Shown one piece after another: positions 31,201 to 42,665 of a DNA stretch of 64,000 nt. Where the stretch lies: NCBI RefSeq assembly GCF_048544455.1, contig NC_133532.1, positions 90,351,156 to 90,415,155 of the forward strand, in the 5' to 3' direction. The notes under the pieces were generated by a model. That model saw nothing but the letters and a program-made list of their open reading frames with translations, was not told the DNA's origin and searched no databases. The translations under genes and the position numbers were made by a program. Origin of the DNA: Silene latifolia. Taxonomy: Eukaryota; Streptophyta; Magnoliopsida; Caryophyllales; Caryophyllaceae. Numbering within the stretch: the stretch's first letter is position 1; the number at the start of each line of letters is the position of its first letter.

Positions 31201-34129
31201 AGTAATAGATCAAAGACGATCCTGTCGGTCAAATATCGGCCTAATATCAGATATTTTGGAACTTGTTAGACGTTTATTCTTATTTAGATTTTCTCAAAAT
31301 TATGCGTTCATTCTGTTTTAGGCTTGTATCTGACATAGAGATGCTATTTATTCATCCTCAAAACAGATAAACAGAACGAAAGCTTTTGCTCTTTCTAACA
31401 TAGATATTGGCCGTTACAAGGCCAACCACTTCATAATTCGCTACCGCGATATACGAACTTTATGGCGATCACGTCTAATACTGCAATTTATTTGCCATGA
31501 TCTAGGTTAATAATTTCCTAGATCATGAAGTAACTTGCATATTATTGACATGATCTAGGATAGCAATTTCTTAGAGTTGCTGACTGACTGGATTTTATTA
31601 ACTTCTTAGAGTTGCTGACTCAGACTGACTGGATTTTATTCTACATGGTTTTGACATTTACAGATAAGAGGATTAGACAGGGTGTTTCTTTTAATGTGTT
31701 GAAGGAGCAATTTACGTTCGCCATATAAGAAAACACTTCGTTTCGTCTGCAATAATGGGGCTGGTCGCATAATTAACTGACTCGATTGCTCTGGTAGCAT
31801 CAAGTATTGGGACTTGTGATGTTTGTCATCCCTGGATATATTACCTCTCTGAGAACACAATGAGTGTAAGTGTTCTTGACTGACTTCGTACAAGTGCTTG
31901 CCTGCTTGGGATCATGGGTCACATGAATTTTAATTTGATAGTGTGTAGAAAATATGGAGTCATTGACATTCACATATAGACCTTCAGACATATGAAGGCA
32001 CTAGTGCCATGCAAGTTTTGTTCTTGCAGCCTGAAGATTCTCTGAAATATTGACTGCACAGTGTCTATGGGCAATCAAGGAGGCTCATGACATAGGCTCT
32101 GTTCACTGTGTGAGAGTCTACGTCATATTCATGGATTGGGATTGCAAAACATGATGAGAATGGAACTGCACAGAGAAGGGTACTGTTTGCTGCTATGGTT
32201 TTATTGGTGCCTCTCATTTGGGTAGCATGGAGAGTAGTACATGCTGGAGATTTCGCATCCCGAAATTTTCATTATGCAACTTCCTTACCCCACTGTAGGT
32301 GGAGCCTTTAGGCAATGAGATAATAGTGCTTTTCCAAATTATGTTGGGGAGATTAGACGTAGTGTGTAACTGACATCAGTTTGCAGTAGGTAACTTCGGA
32401 GGTGTAGCTGGGCAGCTCCTACTAGAAGGTAGCCCCAACACTCTGTGCTCAGACTTTTAAGGTTTCTGAAGTCTGAACTTATCTATCAATGCATATGTGA
32501 TTCAGGCATATAAGGAGCTCAGTTACCTCGGATTTTGAGTGATGATGAAGAAATGATGAAAAGGCAAGTTGTTGCATGGATTTCGCGGGAAAACTGATAA
32601 CTTGATTCCTTGTTTTTTTCCAGGGTTTTTGAGCATCAAATGACTTGTTAAAGTGATCTGTGTTACAAGCATTCCTTTTATTTTTGTAACATGACTATCG
32701 AAGGGTGCGCGTTTTAACACAGGAAAAAATTCTCTGTATATGGTACATTGACACCTACTCGGGCACTATAGAGTTGTATGCTGTGTAAATATTCTTCCTC
32801 TTCAGCCAGATTGCAACCAAAGGACCCCTGAATTATTGCTGCTAATGTCTGCATTTATGTGTGTAATCTGAATCTATGTTTGTGGGCATGCTTACTATTT
32901 AAGCCTTTTTACAACATGATCCCTGTAGTAGTACTAATAGCTACGTAGCAGCCACCAGGGTAGAATGTTATATTCAATGTTGATTGTTTGTTTATGAACA
33001 TGGTGGTTATTCTTACCCTGTCAAATATCAATCATGAGTAATTAATAAATAGTTTGTCTTCAATGCAGACGTAGCAGCTTGTTTAGAGCTTTCGGGTGGT
33101 GCGACAATTTCATTGGACTGCCATGGAAGGTTGTGGAGTTAGTTGACCTGGTATTGGTTCACTGCGGAGTGGCTTGTTGAATGTTGATTGAATTAAAAGC
33201 AAGCTTTATTATTTTGGATGTTTGGAAGAATTCAAAATTGCAAAGGGCAATTGAGAAGTGTAAGAGTAGATAGTTTAGAGAAATTTAGTTATCGGTCAGG
33301 ATGGTTCTTGTTGACGTAGCTGCCCTTTGAGTTTGAATTCCGAATTCCAAATTCGAAATAGTGAAACTTGTGTTGTAACTTATTGACATTGTATATACCT
33401 GATGATGAAATTGCATAAGAATCTTGTACAGTTTGGGAGTTTCTTCTCATCTGCGTGATCTTTACTCTTTTTTAGGCAGGGATGATCTGAATTTCAATGA
33501 CGTGGCTTTCTATAATTTTATTACCCTTGATTGACTGTCAGGTATGCATTCATTATTGACTGCTTCCATAAGAAAATATTACTACTAGTCATCTACTACT
33601 CCCTACAAAGAGGGTATATATAAACATTTACTTTTTTAAACTGTTATAGAATGCTTTTAATGAAACTTTTTTAGCACAAACTAATGATATTATTTTATTA
33701 TTTTTTATTAATAGTATATTTTTTTAGTTACAACTTATATTATAAAAAGTAATAAATTTTTTATCAGAAAAAAAAAATTGGAGACAAATATATACACAAT
33801 AAATATGCCAAATTGTGAGGTTTCAACTTTCAAGTTTCATAAATATCTCAATGTAACAGATTAGGCCCATTTTTTGACACAACATACATAATAATGACTA
33901 AATATCGTCGACAATTTGTAATCACTTTCATAATCTACCCCTCACTTTAAACCACCCATATATTAATTAACATCTTTTTTTCAAGTACAACTTTTTCATT
34001 ACCACCGCTTCAACTCCGCCACCAAATTCAAGAAATCAACGATGCAAGTAATCTAAACTAGTTTAATTTTTTAAAATTTTGTAATTAGTTAGTAGATTTA
34101 GCTGGTTTAGAATAGAATTGTTATTGTTA
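31201..34129. other. Intergenic sequence, nothing coding recognised
   Basis: No convincing gene. Small structures: a perfect 11-bp inverted repeat CATGATCTAGG/CCTAGATCATG at 31496-31527, whose half is repeated again at about 31549, and a local duplication of CTTAGAGTTGCTGACT at about 31570 and 31606. The segment 33061-33450 could be a distal 3' exon of SUVH, by inference from an acceptor-like site only. Confidence 0.4.
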
Positions 34130-34312
34130 GAACGGATTAGCGATTAGCGATTACCGCGCCCAAAACTAATTTAAGTCGGAACATGGTTTTTTTTTCCGGA
34201 CGAAAAATTTCTTAGTCCATGCCCTTTTTTGACATATTTTTTTTAAAAAAAATTATCAATTTCCGTCTTAGACTAGTTTTATGCGCGGGGATCGGTAATC
34301 GCTAATCCGTTC
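34130..34312. mobile_element. MITE-like inverted repeat (183 bp)
   Basis: The left arm starts GAACGGATTAGCGATTA at 34130. The right arm, read in reverse complement from 34312, starts GAACGGATTAGCGATTACCG. The arms stay similar for roughly 90 bp (shared CCGCGC, AAAACTA, GGCATGGACTAAG-type words), so the unit folds into a long hairpin. No coding capacity. The family is not identified and target duplications are unclear. Confidence 0.6.
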
Positions 34313-34473
34313 GTCAAATCATAAACTTGAAACGTAAATAAACGTAAACATATCTCTTGAACATTGTTACTAGCTTGATTGTTGTTACCGTCATTAGTCG
34401 ATATGATTAAAACCGTTTTAATCGAAAATTACGTAAGAAAAAAATCGTCTTAGAAAATTGTAGGCTTATCAAT

Positions 34474-34498
34474 ACTATATATATATATATATATATAT
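34474..34498. repeat. (TA)n at the left edge of E1
   Basis: About 12 TA units directly abut the E1 terminus. Matching (TA)n tracts abut every later element boundary (39781, 42964, 45509). Confidence 0.9.
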
Positions 34499-34649
34499 AG
34501 AGAGGCCGGATCCGGTGAGGCACCTCATTATGGCGAGGCGGCCGGTCTCACCAAATTCCTCATTATGGCGAGGCAAGATCCGGTGAGTCAACCTATATAT
34601 TTGAGTCCATGAGTCCATAAAACAATATCACGCACTATACAATACAATA

Positions 34650-34765
34650 TCACGAATTTTTTTTTTTCAAATTTTTTTTTTCAAATTTTTTTCGAATTTT
34701 TTTTTCAATTTTTTTTTCAATTTTTTTTTTTTTCAAATTTTTTTTCAAATTTTTTTTCCGAAAAA

Positions 34766-34795
<30 letters not shown>
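34650..34795. repeat. T-rich low-complexity stretch in E1
   Basis: Runs of 7-34 T separated by CAAA or CGAA, just inside the E1 left end. Confidence 0.95.
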
Positions 34796-34797
<2 letters not shown>

Positions 34798-34799
34798 CT

Positions 34800-36530
34800 C
34801 ATACCTATTTTGTGAATCTCATATCTTATTCAGTGAATCTTTAAGGCTTGTTTTGTGAAACTTGATCATCATAATTGGTTAAAATCACCTATTTCGCTCT
34901 TTTCTTTATTAGGTGAATCTCGGACTTTGTTTTGTGAATCTCGGACCTTGTTGAATAATCTTAGAACTTGTTTTGTGAAACTTGGTCATCATAAGTGGTT
35001 AAAATCACGTTTTTTTCTCTTTTCCTTATTTTGTGAATCTCATACCTTAGTCAGTGAATCTCAAGACTTATTTTGTGAAACTTGATCATCATAAGTGGTT
35101 AAAAATCACCTATTTTGCCCTTTTCTTTATTAGGTGAATCTCAGACTTTGTTTTGTGAATCTCAGACCTTGTTCGGTGAATCTTAGAGCTTATTTTGTGA
35201 AACATGGTCATCATAAGTGGTTAAAATCACGTTTTTTGCTCTTTTCCTTATTTGGTGAATCTCAGACCTTATTTTGTGAATCTCATACTTTATTCAGTGA
35301 ATCTTAAGGTTTGTTTTGTGAAACTTGATCATCATAAGTGGTTAAAATCACCTATTTTGCTCTTTTCTTTATTAGGTGAATCTCAGACTTTGTTTTGTGA
35401 ATCTCAGACCTTGTTCAGTGAATCTTAGAGCTTGTTTTGTGAAACTTGGTCATCATAAGTGGTTAAAATCACGTTTTTTGCTCTTTTCCTTATTTGGTGA
35501 ATCTCAGACCTTATTTTGTGAATCTCATACCTTATTCAGTGAATCATATGGCTTGTTTTGTGAAACTTGATCATTATAAGTGGTTAAAATCACCTATTTT
35601 CCTCCTTTTCTTATTTTGTGAATCTTATGCCCTATTTTGTGAATCCTAAAGCTTGTTTTGTGAAACTAGAAGACAATATTTTGAAACTTGGTTATAAATG
35701 ATCAAAATCACCTATTTTTCTCCTTGTCTTATTTTGTGAATATTATGCCCTATTTTGTGAATCTTAGAGCTTGTTTTGTGAAACTAAAAGTTAATATTGT
35801 GAAATAGGGTCATAAAATGGTCGAAATCACCTATTTTCCTCCTTATCTTATTTTGTGAATCTTATGCCCTCTATTTTGTGAATCCCAAAGTTTGTTTTGT
35901 GAAACTAGAATACAATATTTTGAAACTTGGTTATAAATGGTCAAAATCACCTATTTTTCTCATTGTCTTATTTTGTGAATGTTATACCTTATTTTGTGAA
36001 TCCTAGAGCTTGTTTTGTGAAACTAAAAGGCAATATTGTGAAATTGGGTCATAAAATGGTCGAAATCACCTATTTTGCTCTTTTTCTTATTTTGTGAATC
36101 CTAGACCTTATTTTGTGAATCTTAGAACTTATATTGTGAATGTTAGAAGACAATGTTGTGAAGCTTGGTCATAAATGGTCGAAATCACCTATTTTCCTCC
36201 TTTTCTTATTTTGTGAATCTTATGCCCTATTTTGTGAATCCTGGAGCTTGTTTTGTGAAACTAAAAGGCAATATTTTGAAACTTGGTTATAAATGATCAA
36301 AATCACCTATTTTTCTCCTTGTCTTATTTTGTAAATCTTATACCTTATTTTGTGAATCATAGAGCTTGTTTTGTAAAACTAAAAGGCAATATTGTGAAAT
36401 TGGGTCATAAAATGGTCGAAATCACCTATTTTGCTATTTTTCTTATTTTGTGAATCTAGACCTTATGTTGTGAATCTTATACCTTATTTTGTGAATCTAG
36501 ACCCTATTTTGCTCTTTTTCTTACTTTTGT
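34800..36530. repeat. 120-bp satellite array in E1, about 14 copies
   Basis: The landmark AAAATCAC or GAAATCAC recurs at about 34881, 35001, 35102, 35223, 35344, 35465, 35586, 35704, 35823, 35943, 36061, 36180, 36299 and 36417, so the monomer is about 118-121 bp apart from one 101-bp step. Within each monomer a ~30-bp subunit (TTTTGTGAATCTTA-like) repeats. In the first six or seven copies two monomer types alternate (CACCTATTT and CACGTTTTT), giving a 241-bp higher-order unit. Later copies are uniform. Confidence 0.92.
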
Positions 36531-36592
36531 GATTTCGTTGTTTTTTGTGTTTTGTTTTAATGGCTTAGAGTTTGACGATCCATGTTTTTTTA

Positions 36593-36925
36593 GAGCATTG
36601 AGGATCCGGAGGAGTTGACTCGGGTCCATGCTGAGTTAAATGAGTCGAGGGCGACGATCCATGGACAAGAGCTTGGAATCATCAATCGTGACCAGAAGTT
36701 GCTGCTTTGAGAGGAGGAGCTGCGATGTCGAGAGGCTGAGATCGTCTCGCTTAGGGCCCAGCTAGCTACAACGGAGGCTTCTCATGTCACGACGAGCCAT
36801 AGATCGTGATGGAGGAGGAGACGCGGAGAGCTCTCCCGGAGAGGTGGCCAGTGCGAGATCGTGTTTTCTTTAGTCGCGACTTCTAGTGAGACTGAGACTG
36901 GCCCGCCAGGGGGTGCTGAGTAGTT
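36593..36925 (+). pseudogene. Coiled-coil coding remnant in E1
   Basis: One plus-strand frame reads DPEELTRVHAELNESRATIH...EEELRCREAEIVSLRAQLATTEASH, interrupted by stops. The heptad-like spacing of Leu/Ile and the charged composition indicate a coiled coil. The base composition is GC-richer than the neighbouring satellite, as expected for captured coding DNA. I do not recognise the parent protein. It is followed at 36962-36988 by a second copy of the E1 end motif. Confidence 0.5.
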
Positions 36926-37049
36926 TTTTGTTGTTTGCTTGTATTTTGGGATTTGACTTGTTTATGGCGAGGCGGCCGACCTCACCAATTTACTTCATAG
37001 TTTTGTGAATCCTAGACCCGATTTTGTGAATCTAACACAAGATTATCAA

Positions 37050-37930
37050 AAATACAAGTGAACAAGGAAAGAACAATTGAAACTTGAAAGAGATTTGAGT
37101 TTCACTCCACATTCAAACTTTAGCAAGGAACACTATTCGACAAACTTCAGAACAATACATTTCCATAAACATGTTTCACAAAATACAAGACCTACTCATT
37201 TAGATTACCATATTTACCATAGTGGAGACACTAAAGATGAAGTTGAAGGAAACCAACAAGAATTAATAAGCAAGTCATTTCGAAAACTGAATACATCGAC
37301 AACAATAGGACTGTGAATATTAATCTAGATATGGGCACAAGATTTGAAGGTCAAACTCATACAACTTAACGAACATTACATATGGTATCCGCAATAGACA
37401 AGCTATAGATGTCACTCCTTTTCCCATTATAAAGATGGCACGAGATATAAAAAGTATATCCACAACTAGCCTGCTCAATCAACGGACTCTCCTATTGAAC
37501 ACCTCAAGATCCATCTCAGAAGGATCAGTTGCTTGCACCACATAAAGTATCATTGGACACGCCTGTCAACTAAATTGGTCTTCTAAAATCACAAATATGG
37601 ACCAATACCTTTACTGAGTTGTCTTCATCCCAACTAAATTGGTGTTCTAAAAGCTGTGGAGACATGTAAACCACGAATCATTAGGGACATGATCTGAAAA
37701 AGAGTTCTCAAGTAGACTTCGATGGTCATCTTCTTTTGGCTTCTTTGTACATAATTTGTCCTTTGGTTGATCTGAAAATTATGAGTTATAACGGGAAAAA
37801 GATTCAGAGAACTATAGGACGACCGGGTCTATACAATCGAGAAGCAAACCAGCGTATGATGAGAAAAAAAAAATGGCAAGCAATCGTGATGAAAAGCAGA
37901 CAAGATGCGTGAGTCAAGCGATTCACTGCA
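37050..37930. other. E1 interior without recognised coding sequence
   Basis: AT-rich, non-repetitive sequence that could be untranslated or intronic DNA taken from host genes. The 79-residue frame at 37077-37316 has no recognisable family features. Confidence 0.35.
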
Positions 37931-37933
37931 TAC

Positions 37934-38292
37934 CTATGGACCATATTTCGATCATGAAGATACTTCAGTCCCAAAAGAATCTGTCTTGTGTAAGCAGAAA
38001 CATGAGAATCACGAAGATGATACTTTTGGTAAAGGCTCGCAAAGGTACCTTGCGTCACAAGCTCCAAAAAGATGTAAAGTTTTGAATCAGCCCGTACAAA
38101 GCAGAAGTAAAAATTAAAGAAATAATAAAGCATTTGTGTTTACAGCATGTAGTCAGATACTCCTCGTGAACAGTATAACTATGTATACTCTCCAAAATAG
38201 ACAATTATTGAGTAAAAAACAAGGACATCTTTTCGATACCAAGATATCGAACTATATTTTCATGTTCAAACTGACTCAGAAGTTCAATCTTC
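37934..38292 (-). pseudogene. MEKK1-like MAPKKK kinase-domain fragment, two exons
   Basis: Minus-strand exon at about 38292-38230 encodes KIELLSQFEHENIVRYLG. Exon at about 38091-37934 encodes SKLYIFLELVTQGTFASLYQ, RDSHVSAYTRQILLGLKYLH and ends NMVHR at a GT donor. These are consecutive pieces of the kinase N-lobe and catalytic-loop approach of plant MEKK1-type MAP kinase kinase kinases. The next exon, with the catalytic Asp (HRDIK) and everything after, is absent. The intron between the exons is kept, so capture was from DNA rather than a processed transcript. Not functional as a kinase. Confidence 0.8.
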
Positions 38293-38508
38293 TGAAAAGA
38301 AAGAGAAAACAGGCGAACGAATATAGAAATAAATTAGTTCAGGTTTCAGATATGGGCTTTGTATATTTGGTTACGAGTCAAGTCAGGTGCCAGTTTGCCA
38401 GGTAAAACAAAATACATTTGACAGCCTACAGAATATAGGCGAGACTGTGAAAGCGACAAGACAACACTCTTACCTTCTAATATGAAGGTGACAATTAGAC
38501 GCTTCATT

Positions 38509-39216
38509 TTATGGGGAAAAATTCTTAAAATTCCTAATTTCATACTTGATGAGCATGGTATGTGTTCCATTTCCATGAAGTTGGATTATGCCTAAACAGC
38601 AAAGAAAATAGAAATGAGAAAGACTAACCTCCAAGGGGAACCTGGTAAAAGCTGATTGAAAGCGACCTTTACACAAAAACAACAAAAGCCTTAACTCGCA
38701 AAAAATGATATTCAGACATTTGAAAGAAATCTGTGCACCTGGTTGTTTATGAGATACTGGAGTATATGTCCCATCTGGGCAATAGCAAGTAAATATCGTT
38801 TTGTTATCATCCGATGACCCACATTGACCTCCGGAATTCTGACACGCTGAGCAAGCATCGAAGTCCGCCTTGTATTCCACCTCAAACCCCTTATTCAACA
38901 CTCTAGTAAGATTCACATTTCCCTTGTTAAGAGCATCCAACTCTGACTTCAGCACCGGAAAAACCCTCCTTGTTGAACACAACTTACTTATGTTAGCAAC
39001 ATCTTCTGGTTTATCAACGTAATAAGCTGAATTCGAAGTACTATTTACACCGTTACATGTGAGAACCTTTAAACTACCACTAAGACCTCCAATGCCGAGT
39101 AACAAAGATGTGGCGAATGAAAGCAATGTTGCCGTGCTCCTCCCGAACATTGCTTGTGCTATTCGGCCCCCTTCAAGTCTCCCACATGGCAACAAATTCA
39201 ATGAAGTTACCACCAT
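38509..39216 (-). CDS. Chimeric EGY2-WAK open frame inside E1
   Basis: One uninterrupted 235-residue frame fuses two host gene pieces. Residues 1-48 (SLNLLPCGRLEGGRIAQAMF...LLLGIGGLSGS) match the C-terminal membrane region of the plastid site-2 metalloprotease EGY2. Residues ~52-158 (DKPEDVANISKLCSTRRVFP, NKGFEVEYKADFDACSACQ, GGQCG, FTCYCPDGTYTP) match the cysteine-rich C-terminal extracellular domain of LRK10-like/WAK-type receptor kinases. Residues after ~159 probably read into an intron, since a CAG/GTGCAC donor lies there. The EGY2 piece begins behind a TTTAG acceptor, so its true start may be upstream. An expressed chimera is possible but unproven; it lacks both a protease active site and a kinase. 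Confidence 0.7.
   Translation of the reverse strand: MVVTSLNLLPCGRLEGGRIAQAMFGRSTATLLSFATSLLLGIGGLSGSLKVLTCNGVNSTSNSAYYVDKPEDVANISKLCSTRRVFPVLKSELDALNKGNVNLTRVLNKGFEVEYKADFDACSACQNSGGQCGSSDDNKTIFTCYCPDGTYTPVSHKQPGAQISFKCLNIIFCELRLLLFLCKGRFQSAFTRFPLEVSLSHFYFLCCLGIIQLHGNGTHTMLIKYEIRNFKNFSP
38758..39063 (-). pseudogene. WAK-associated C-terminal domain fragment (LRK10L-type)
   Basis: The cysteine pattern CSACQNSGGQCG...FTCYCPDG defines the WAK_assoc/GUB_WAK-type extracellular module of LRK10-like receptor kinases. The donor-like site after KQPG at about 38740 is where the parental gene would continue to its transmembrane and kinase exons, which are absent here. Confidence 0.85.
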
Positions 39217-39218
39217 TC
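39073..39218 (-). pseudogene. EGY2-like: EGY2 exon fragment
   Basis: The minus-strand sequence MVVTSLNLLPCGRLEGGRIA...STATLLSFATSLLLGIGGLSG is close to EGY2 of other plants. The conserved NLLPCGRLEGGR is the third-motif region of site-2 proteases. The exon keeps its 3' splice site (TCATTTAG/G at 39219). It ends abruptly at about 39073, where WAK-type sequence begins. Confidence 0.85.
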
Positions 39219-39780
39219 CTAAATGAACATAAGAGATTATGGCATTATGTTATTCATCTTACAAAGTACTTGTATAATTTAAGGGAAAGTGCTGTCGTTT
39301 AGGGTTTACCCATGCTATTTTACTTGGACTCGCTTATAAATTTTATGCGTTCATACTGTGCTCGATTTTGATCAATAACAATTAAAACCTGCATTAAAAT
39401 AAATTAATTAGTAATGAAAGTACAGTGATAATGGCGAAAACGAGATGAATCGGAGAAGACGGAATGAAAATTACGGATGAATTGAAATGAAAACTATTGA
39501 ATTGAAAGTATCTAAGTTGAGGAGGATAATGGCGGATGAAAAGCTCACTATCAATGACGGTCGAAAGCTCGGCGTAAATGGCGAGTGACGAGATGAAGAT
39601 GAACCTGAGCTGAAGAGAGAGAAGGAGGACACCGTAAATGGCTTTGAGATGTAAGGTGTATGTCTTAGATAATATAGGGACATGTGTCATAATCTGATCA
39701 GTTTACAATTTTTAGATCCAATGGTTTAGAATGGGTACAGCCGCCTCACCCTAAGAAGGGTACCTCACATGATTCAATCT

Positions 39781-39828
39781 ATATATATATATATATATAT
39801 AAATCTATATATATATATATATATATAT
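39781..39828. repeat. (TA)n between E1 and E2
   Basis: Two (TA)n runs with an AAATC interruption, shared by the right end of E1 and the left end of E2. Confidence 0.95.
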
Positions 39829-40739
39829 AGAAGTAGGTTCAAATGAGTCCCCTTAGATTAGATGAGTCCATGAGTCCTCATCTTAGCCGTTAAATAAAGA
39901 GAATGAATGGTCAAGATTAAAACAAAAACAAGGGCCAAGATATATATAAGAAAACACAAAAACCCTAATTCACTCAATCAGTCACTCAATCTGCCTCACT
40001 GCCACTTCTCTCTCTAACTCCTCCTTCACTCTTCTTATCTGGCCACCACCCGACGCCATTACTACCGCCATCCACCACCTCGCCGCCATCATTCCCTCCT
40101 CTCCCACACCGCTCACTCTTCTTTTTCTCTCATGCCTCACTCCGTCTTCTCTAATATTTCCGCCACCACCCGACAATACCATTGCCGCCATCTGCTGCCC
40201 ACGTCGCCACCACGCTGACGTTGTCCTCAAATGCAGCCCACACCGCCACCAGACCCACGCTATTTTTTTTTTGAGTCCATAAGTCCCTCCCACAACCCTT
40301 GGATCATGCATGGTGGAAGGTTGAGATTGAAAGCAAAAAAACACACTTAACACTAATGAATTCACTTCTCTCTCTAGTTTTAATAATACATTCACTAATT
40401 CATTATCATACACAATTAACACCATATTTTGTCTTATACTTCAAAGTTTATGAAAATTTTGTTAACATTTTTCCTGTTTCGGTTTTTTTCGTTTTTTTTT
40501 TTCTTTTTTCGAGACAAGTTTTCGACTGTTTCGTTTTTTCGTTTTTTTTTTTTTCCGAGACAAGTTTTCGATATTTTAGGATTTTACGAGTGTAATTCTA
40601 ACAGCAAAAAGTGTAATTTTAAGGAATATTTTCGAGAATTTAGCGTTTTACAAGTTTAACTTCAATCTTTTCCGAGTGATTTTAACGAATAATATTTTGA
40701 ATTTTTGTCATTTTATCACAAGTTATTGTAATTTAGCAT

Positions 40740-41575
40740 TTTGCGAGTGTTATTTTAATGACAAAAAAGTGTTATTTTAGTCCAGGTAAGTGTAATTTCA
40801 GTCCAATGAGATTGTTATTTTTAGTCAAGGAGAATGTAATTTTAGTCCAGAAAAGTGTAATTTTAGTCCAGAAAAGTATAATTTCAGTCCACAGTCCATA
40901 GTCCATTGAGAGTGTAAGATTAGTCCAATGAGAATATGAGAATATGACCAAGTCCATTAAGAGTGTAACATTAGTCCAATAGAGGTAAATGTAATTCTAA
41001 TAGAAAAAAGTGTAATTCTAACAAAAAAAAGGTGTAATTTTAACAGAAAAAAGTGTAATTTTAATGAAGAAAAGTGTAATTCTAACAGAAAAAAGTGTAA
41101 TTCTAACAACAAAAAGTGTAATCTTAACAGAAAAAAGTGTCATTTTAATGAAGATAAGTGTAATTCTAACATAAAAAAGTGTAATTCTAACAACAACAAA
41201 AAGTGTAATTTTAGCAGAAAAAGTGTAATTTTAACCGAAAAAAGTGTTATTCTAGCAGAAAAAAGTATAATTTTAATAGAAAAAAGTGTAATTTTAACAG
41301 AAAAAAGTGTAATTTTAATGAAGAAAAGTGTAATTTTAACAGAAAAAAGTGTAATTCTAACAACAAAAAGTATAATTTTAGGAGAAAAAGTGTAATTTTA
41401 GCCGAAAAATGTATAATTTTAAGCTAAAAAAGTGTAGTTCTAACAACAAAAAGTGTAATTTTAGCCAAAAGAAAGTGTTATTCTAGCAGAAAAAAGTATA
41501 ATTTTAACAGAAAAAAGTGTAATTTTAATGAAGAAAAGTGTAATTTTAACAGAAAAAAGTATAATTTTAACAAGG
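40740..41575. repeat. Minisatellite of ~20-21 bp in E2
   Basis: Dozens of units of the type AAAAAGTGTAATTTTAACAG, with TTCTAACAACA and TTTTAATGAAG variants, follow one another. The units create open frames on both strands, which I do not regard as genes. Confidence 0.93.
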
Positions 41576-42304
41576 AGATCTCACAAAATAAAAACAAATA
41601 ACAAACGAAATTTGAATACAAAACCAACAAAATAGTTGTTGCAAGGTATACAAATTGTACAAATCATATGCAAGCCGAAATGGAAATTAATAAAATTAGA
41701 GAATGTGTATGATTGAGATGAAGTGATGCTGCCAGGTTGGTCTAAACACCATTATTAAAAAGTCTTCATGTGTTTGGTTAAACAAACACCTTCACTCCTC
41801 ATCACAACTTTAAAAAAAAAAAAAATTGTTAGATCTGAAATAAAACGAGAAACAGTGATGATGGAAGAAGAAAAAAATCAAAAAATCAAATCTGAAAAGG
41901 AGGGCATGGCGGCTGGACTTGTTTTTTTAAAATCTTTGACTCGTGATATAATGTACATGTTGGTTTTTGTAATCTTATTGATTCGTGTCTATATTAAATT
42001 TTTGACTCGTGATACAAATTTAATTTTTTTTTCAACAAACAACTAAATCTAAGAATAAAAATCAAAAATTATACTTAAAAAATCAAAAATCTACTACATA
42101 TTATGTAGATCTAAGATTTGTAAAAAAAACAAAACCACAATAAAAACAAAAAAAAATCGAAAATCAGAAAGAAAAAAAAAATAAAAAAACACAAATAAAA
42201 ACAAAAGAATCGAAATCAGGAACAATCAGAACAAAACAATATTTTGAGAAAAAATTAAAACAAAAAAAAGTCTCTTAGATCTGAAACGAGCCGGAGGGAG
42301 GAAG

Positions 42305-42665
42305 AACGACCGGTATTGTTTTTGGGATAGGGCGCGAATAATGGTGGTGGTAGGGCGGGTATTGTTGTGGTGGCGGTGGCGTGTGTGGTGGCGTGTGGGT
42401 GCGGCAGATTTGGTGTTTGTGTGGTAATGGTGGTGTATGTGTTGTGGTGGTGGTGGTGCGATGGTCGGCGGAGTAGGAGAGGGTGTGGTGGTGGGTGGGT
42501 GGGTGGGTGTGTGGTGGTTTAAGTGTAGGGTGGGTGGGTGTGGGTCGTGAGTGGTGGTGATGGCAGATCTGGGTTGGGAGTAGGTGATGGGGGTGGGTGG
42601 GTCTCGGTAGGTGATGGAGGTCGCCGTGAGGTGATGGGGGTGGGTGGGTGGGTCTCGGTGGGGGT
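42305..42665 (+). repeat. GGTGG-rich block in E2
   Basis: The plus strand is strongly G-rich, with repeated GGTGG, GGGTGGGTGGGTGGG and GTGTGG words, in an otherwise AT-rich element. E3 has a corresponding block at 44900-45180, and the left arm of E2 (40030-40260) has the complementary C-rich type. Confidence 0.85.

Larger units (their letters stand above)
34499..39780. mobile_element. E1: TA-bounded TIR element with captured host exons (Pack-MULE-like)
   Basis: The left end (AGAGAGGCCGGATCCGGTGAGG...GGCGAGGCGGCCGG) and the reverse complement of the right end (GAATCATGTGAGGTACC...GGGTGAGGCGGCTG) form imperfect ~50-bp terminal inverted repeats, each next to (TA)n. Inside are a T-rich stretch, a 120-bp satellite array, a coiled-coil remnant, and exon pieces of three unrelated host genes (MAPKKK, WAK-type receptor, EGY2) with introns kept. 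No transposase is seen, so it is non-autonomous. The Mutator-like placement rests on TIRs, TA-rich targets and gene capture, and is inference; a CACTA or other Pack-type element is the alternative. Confidence 0.65.

Noticed and set aside
27421-34480. tRNA or other structural RNA genes
   Set aside because: I read for tRNA A/B boxes and cloverleaf-like arms and found nothing convincing. Primer-site-like matches to tRNA ends belong to the TRIM-like element.
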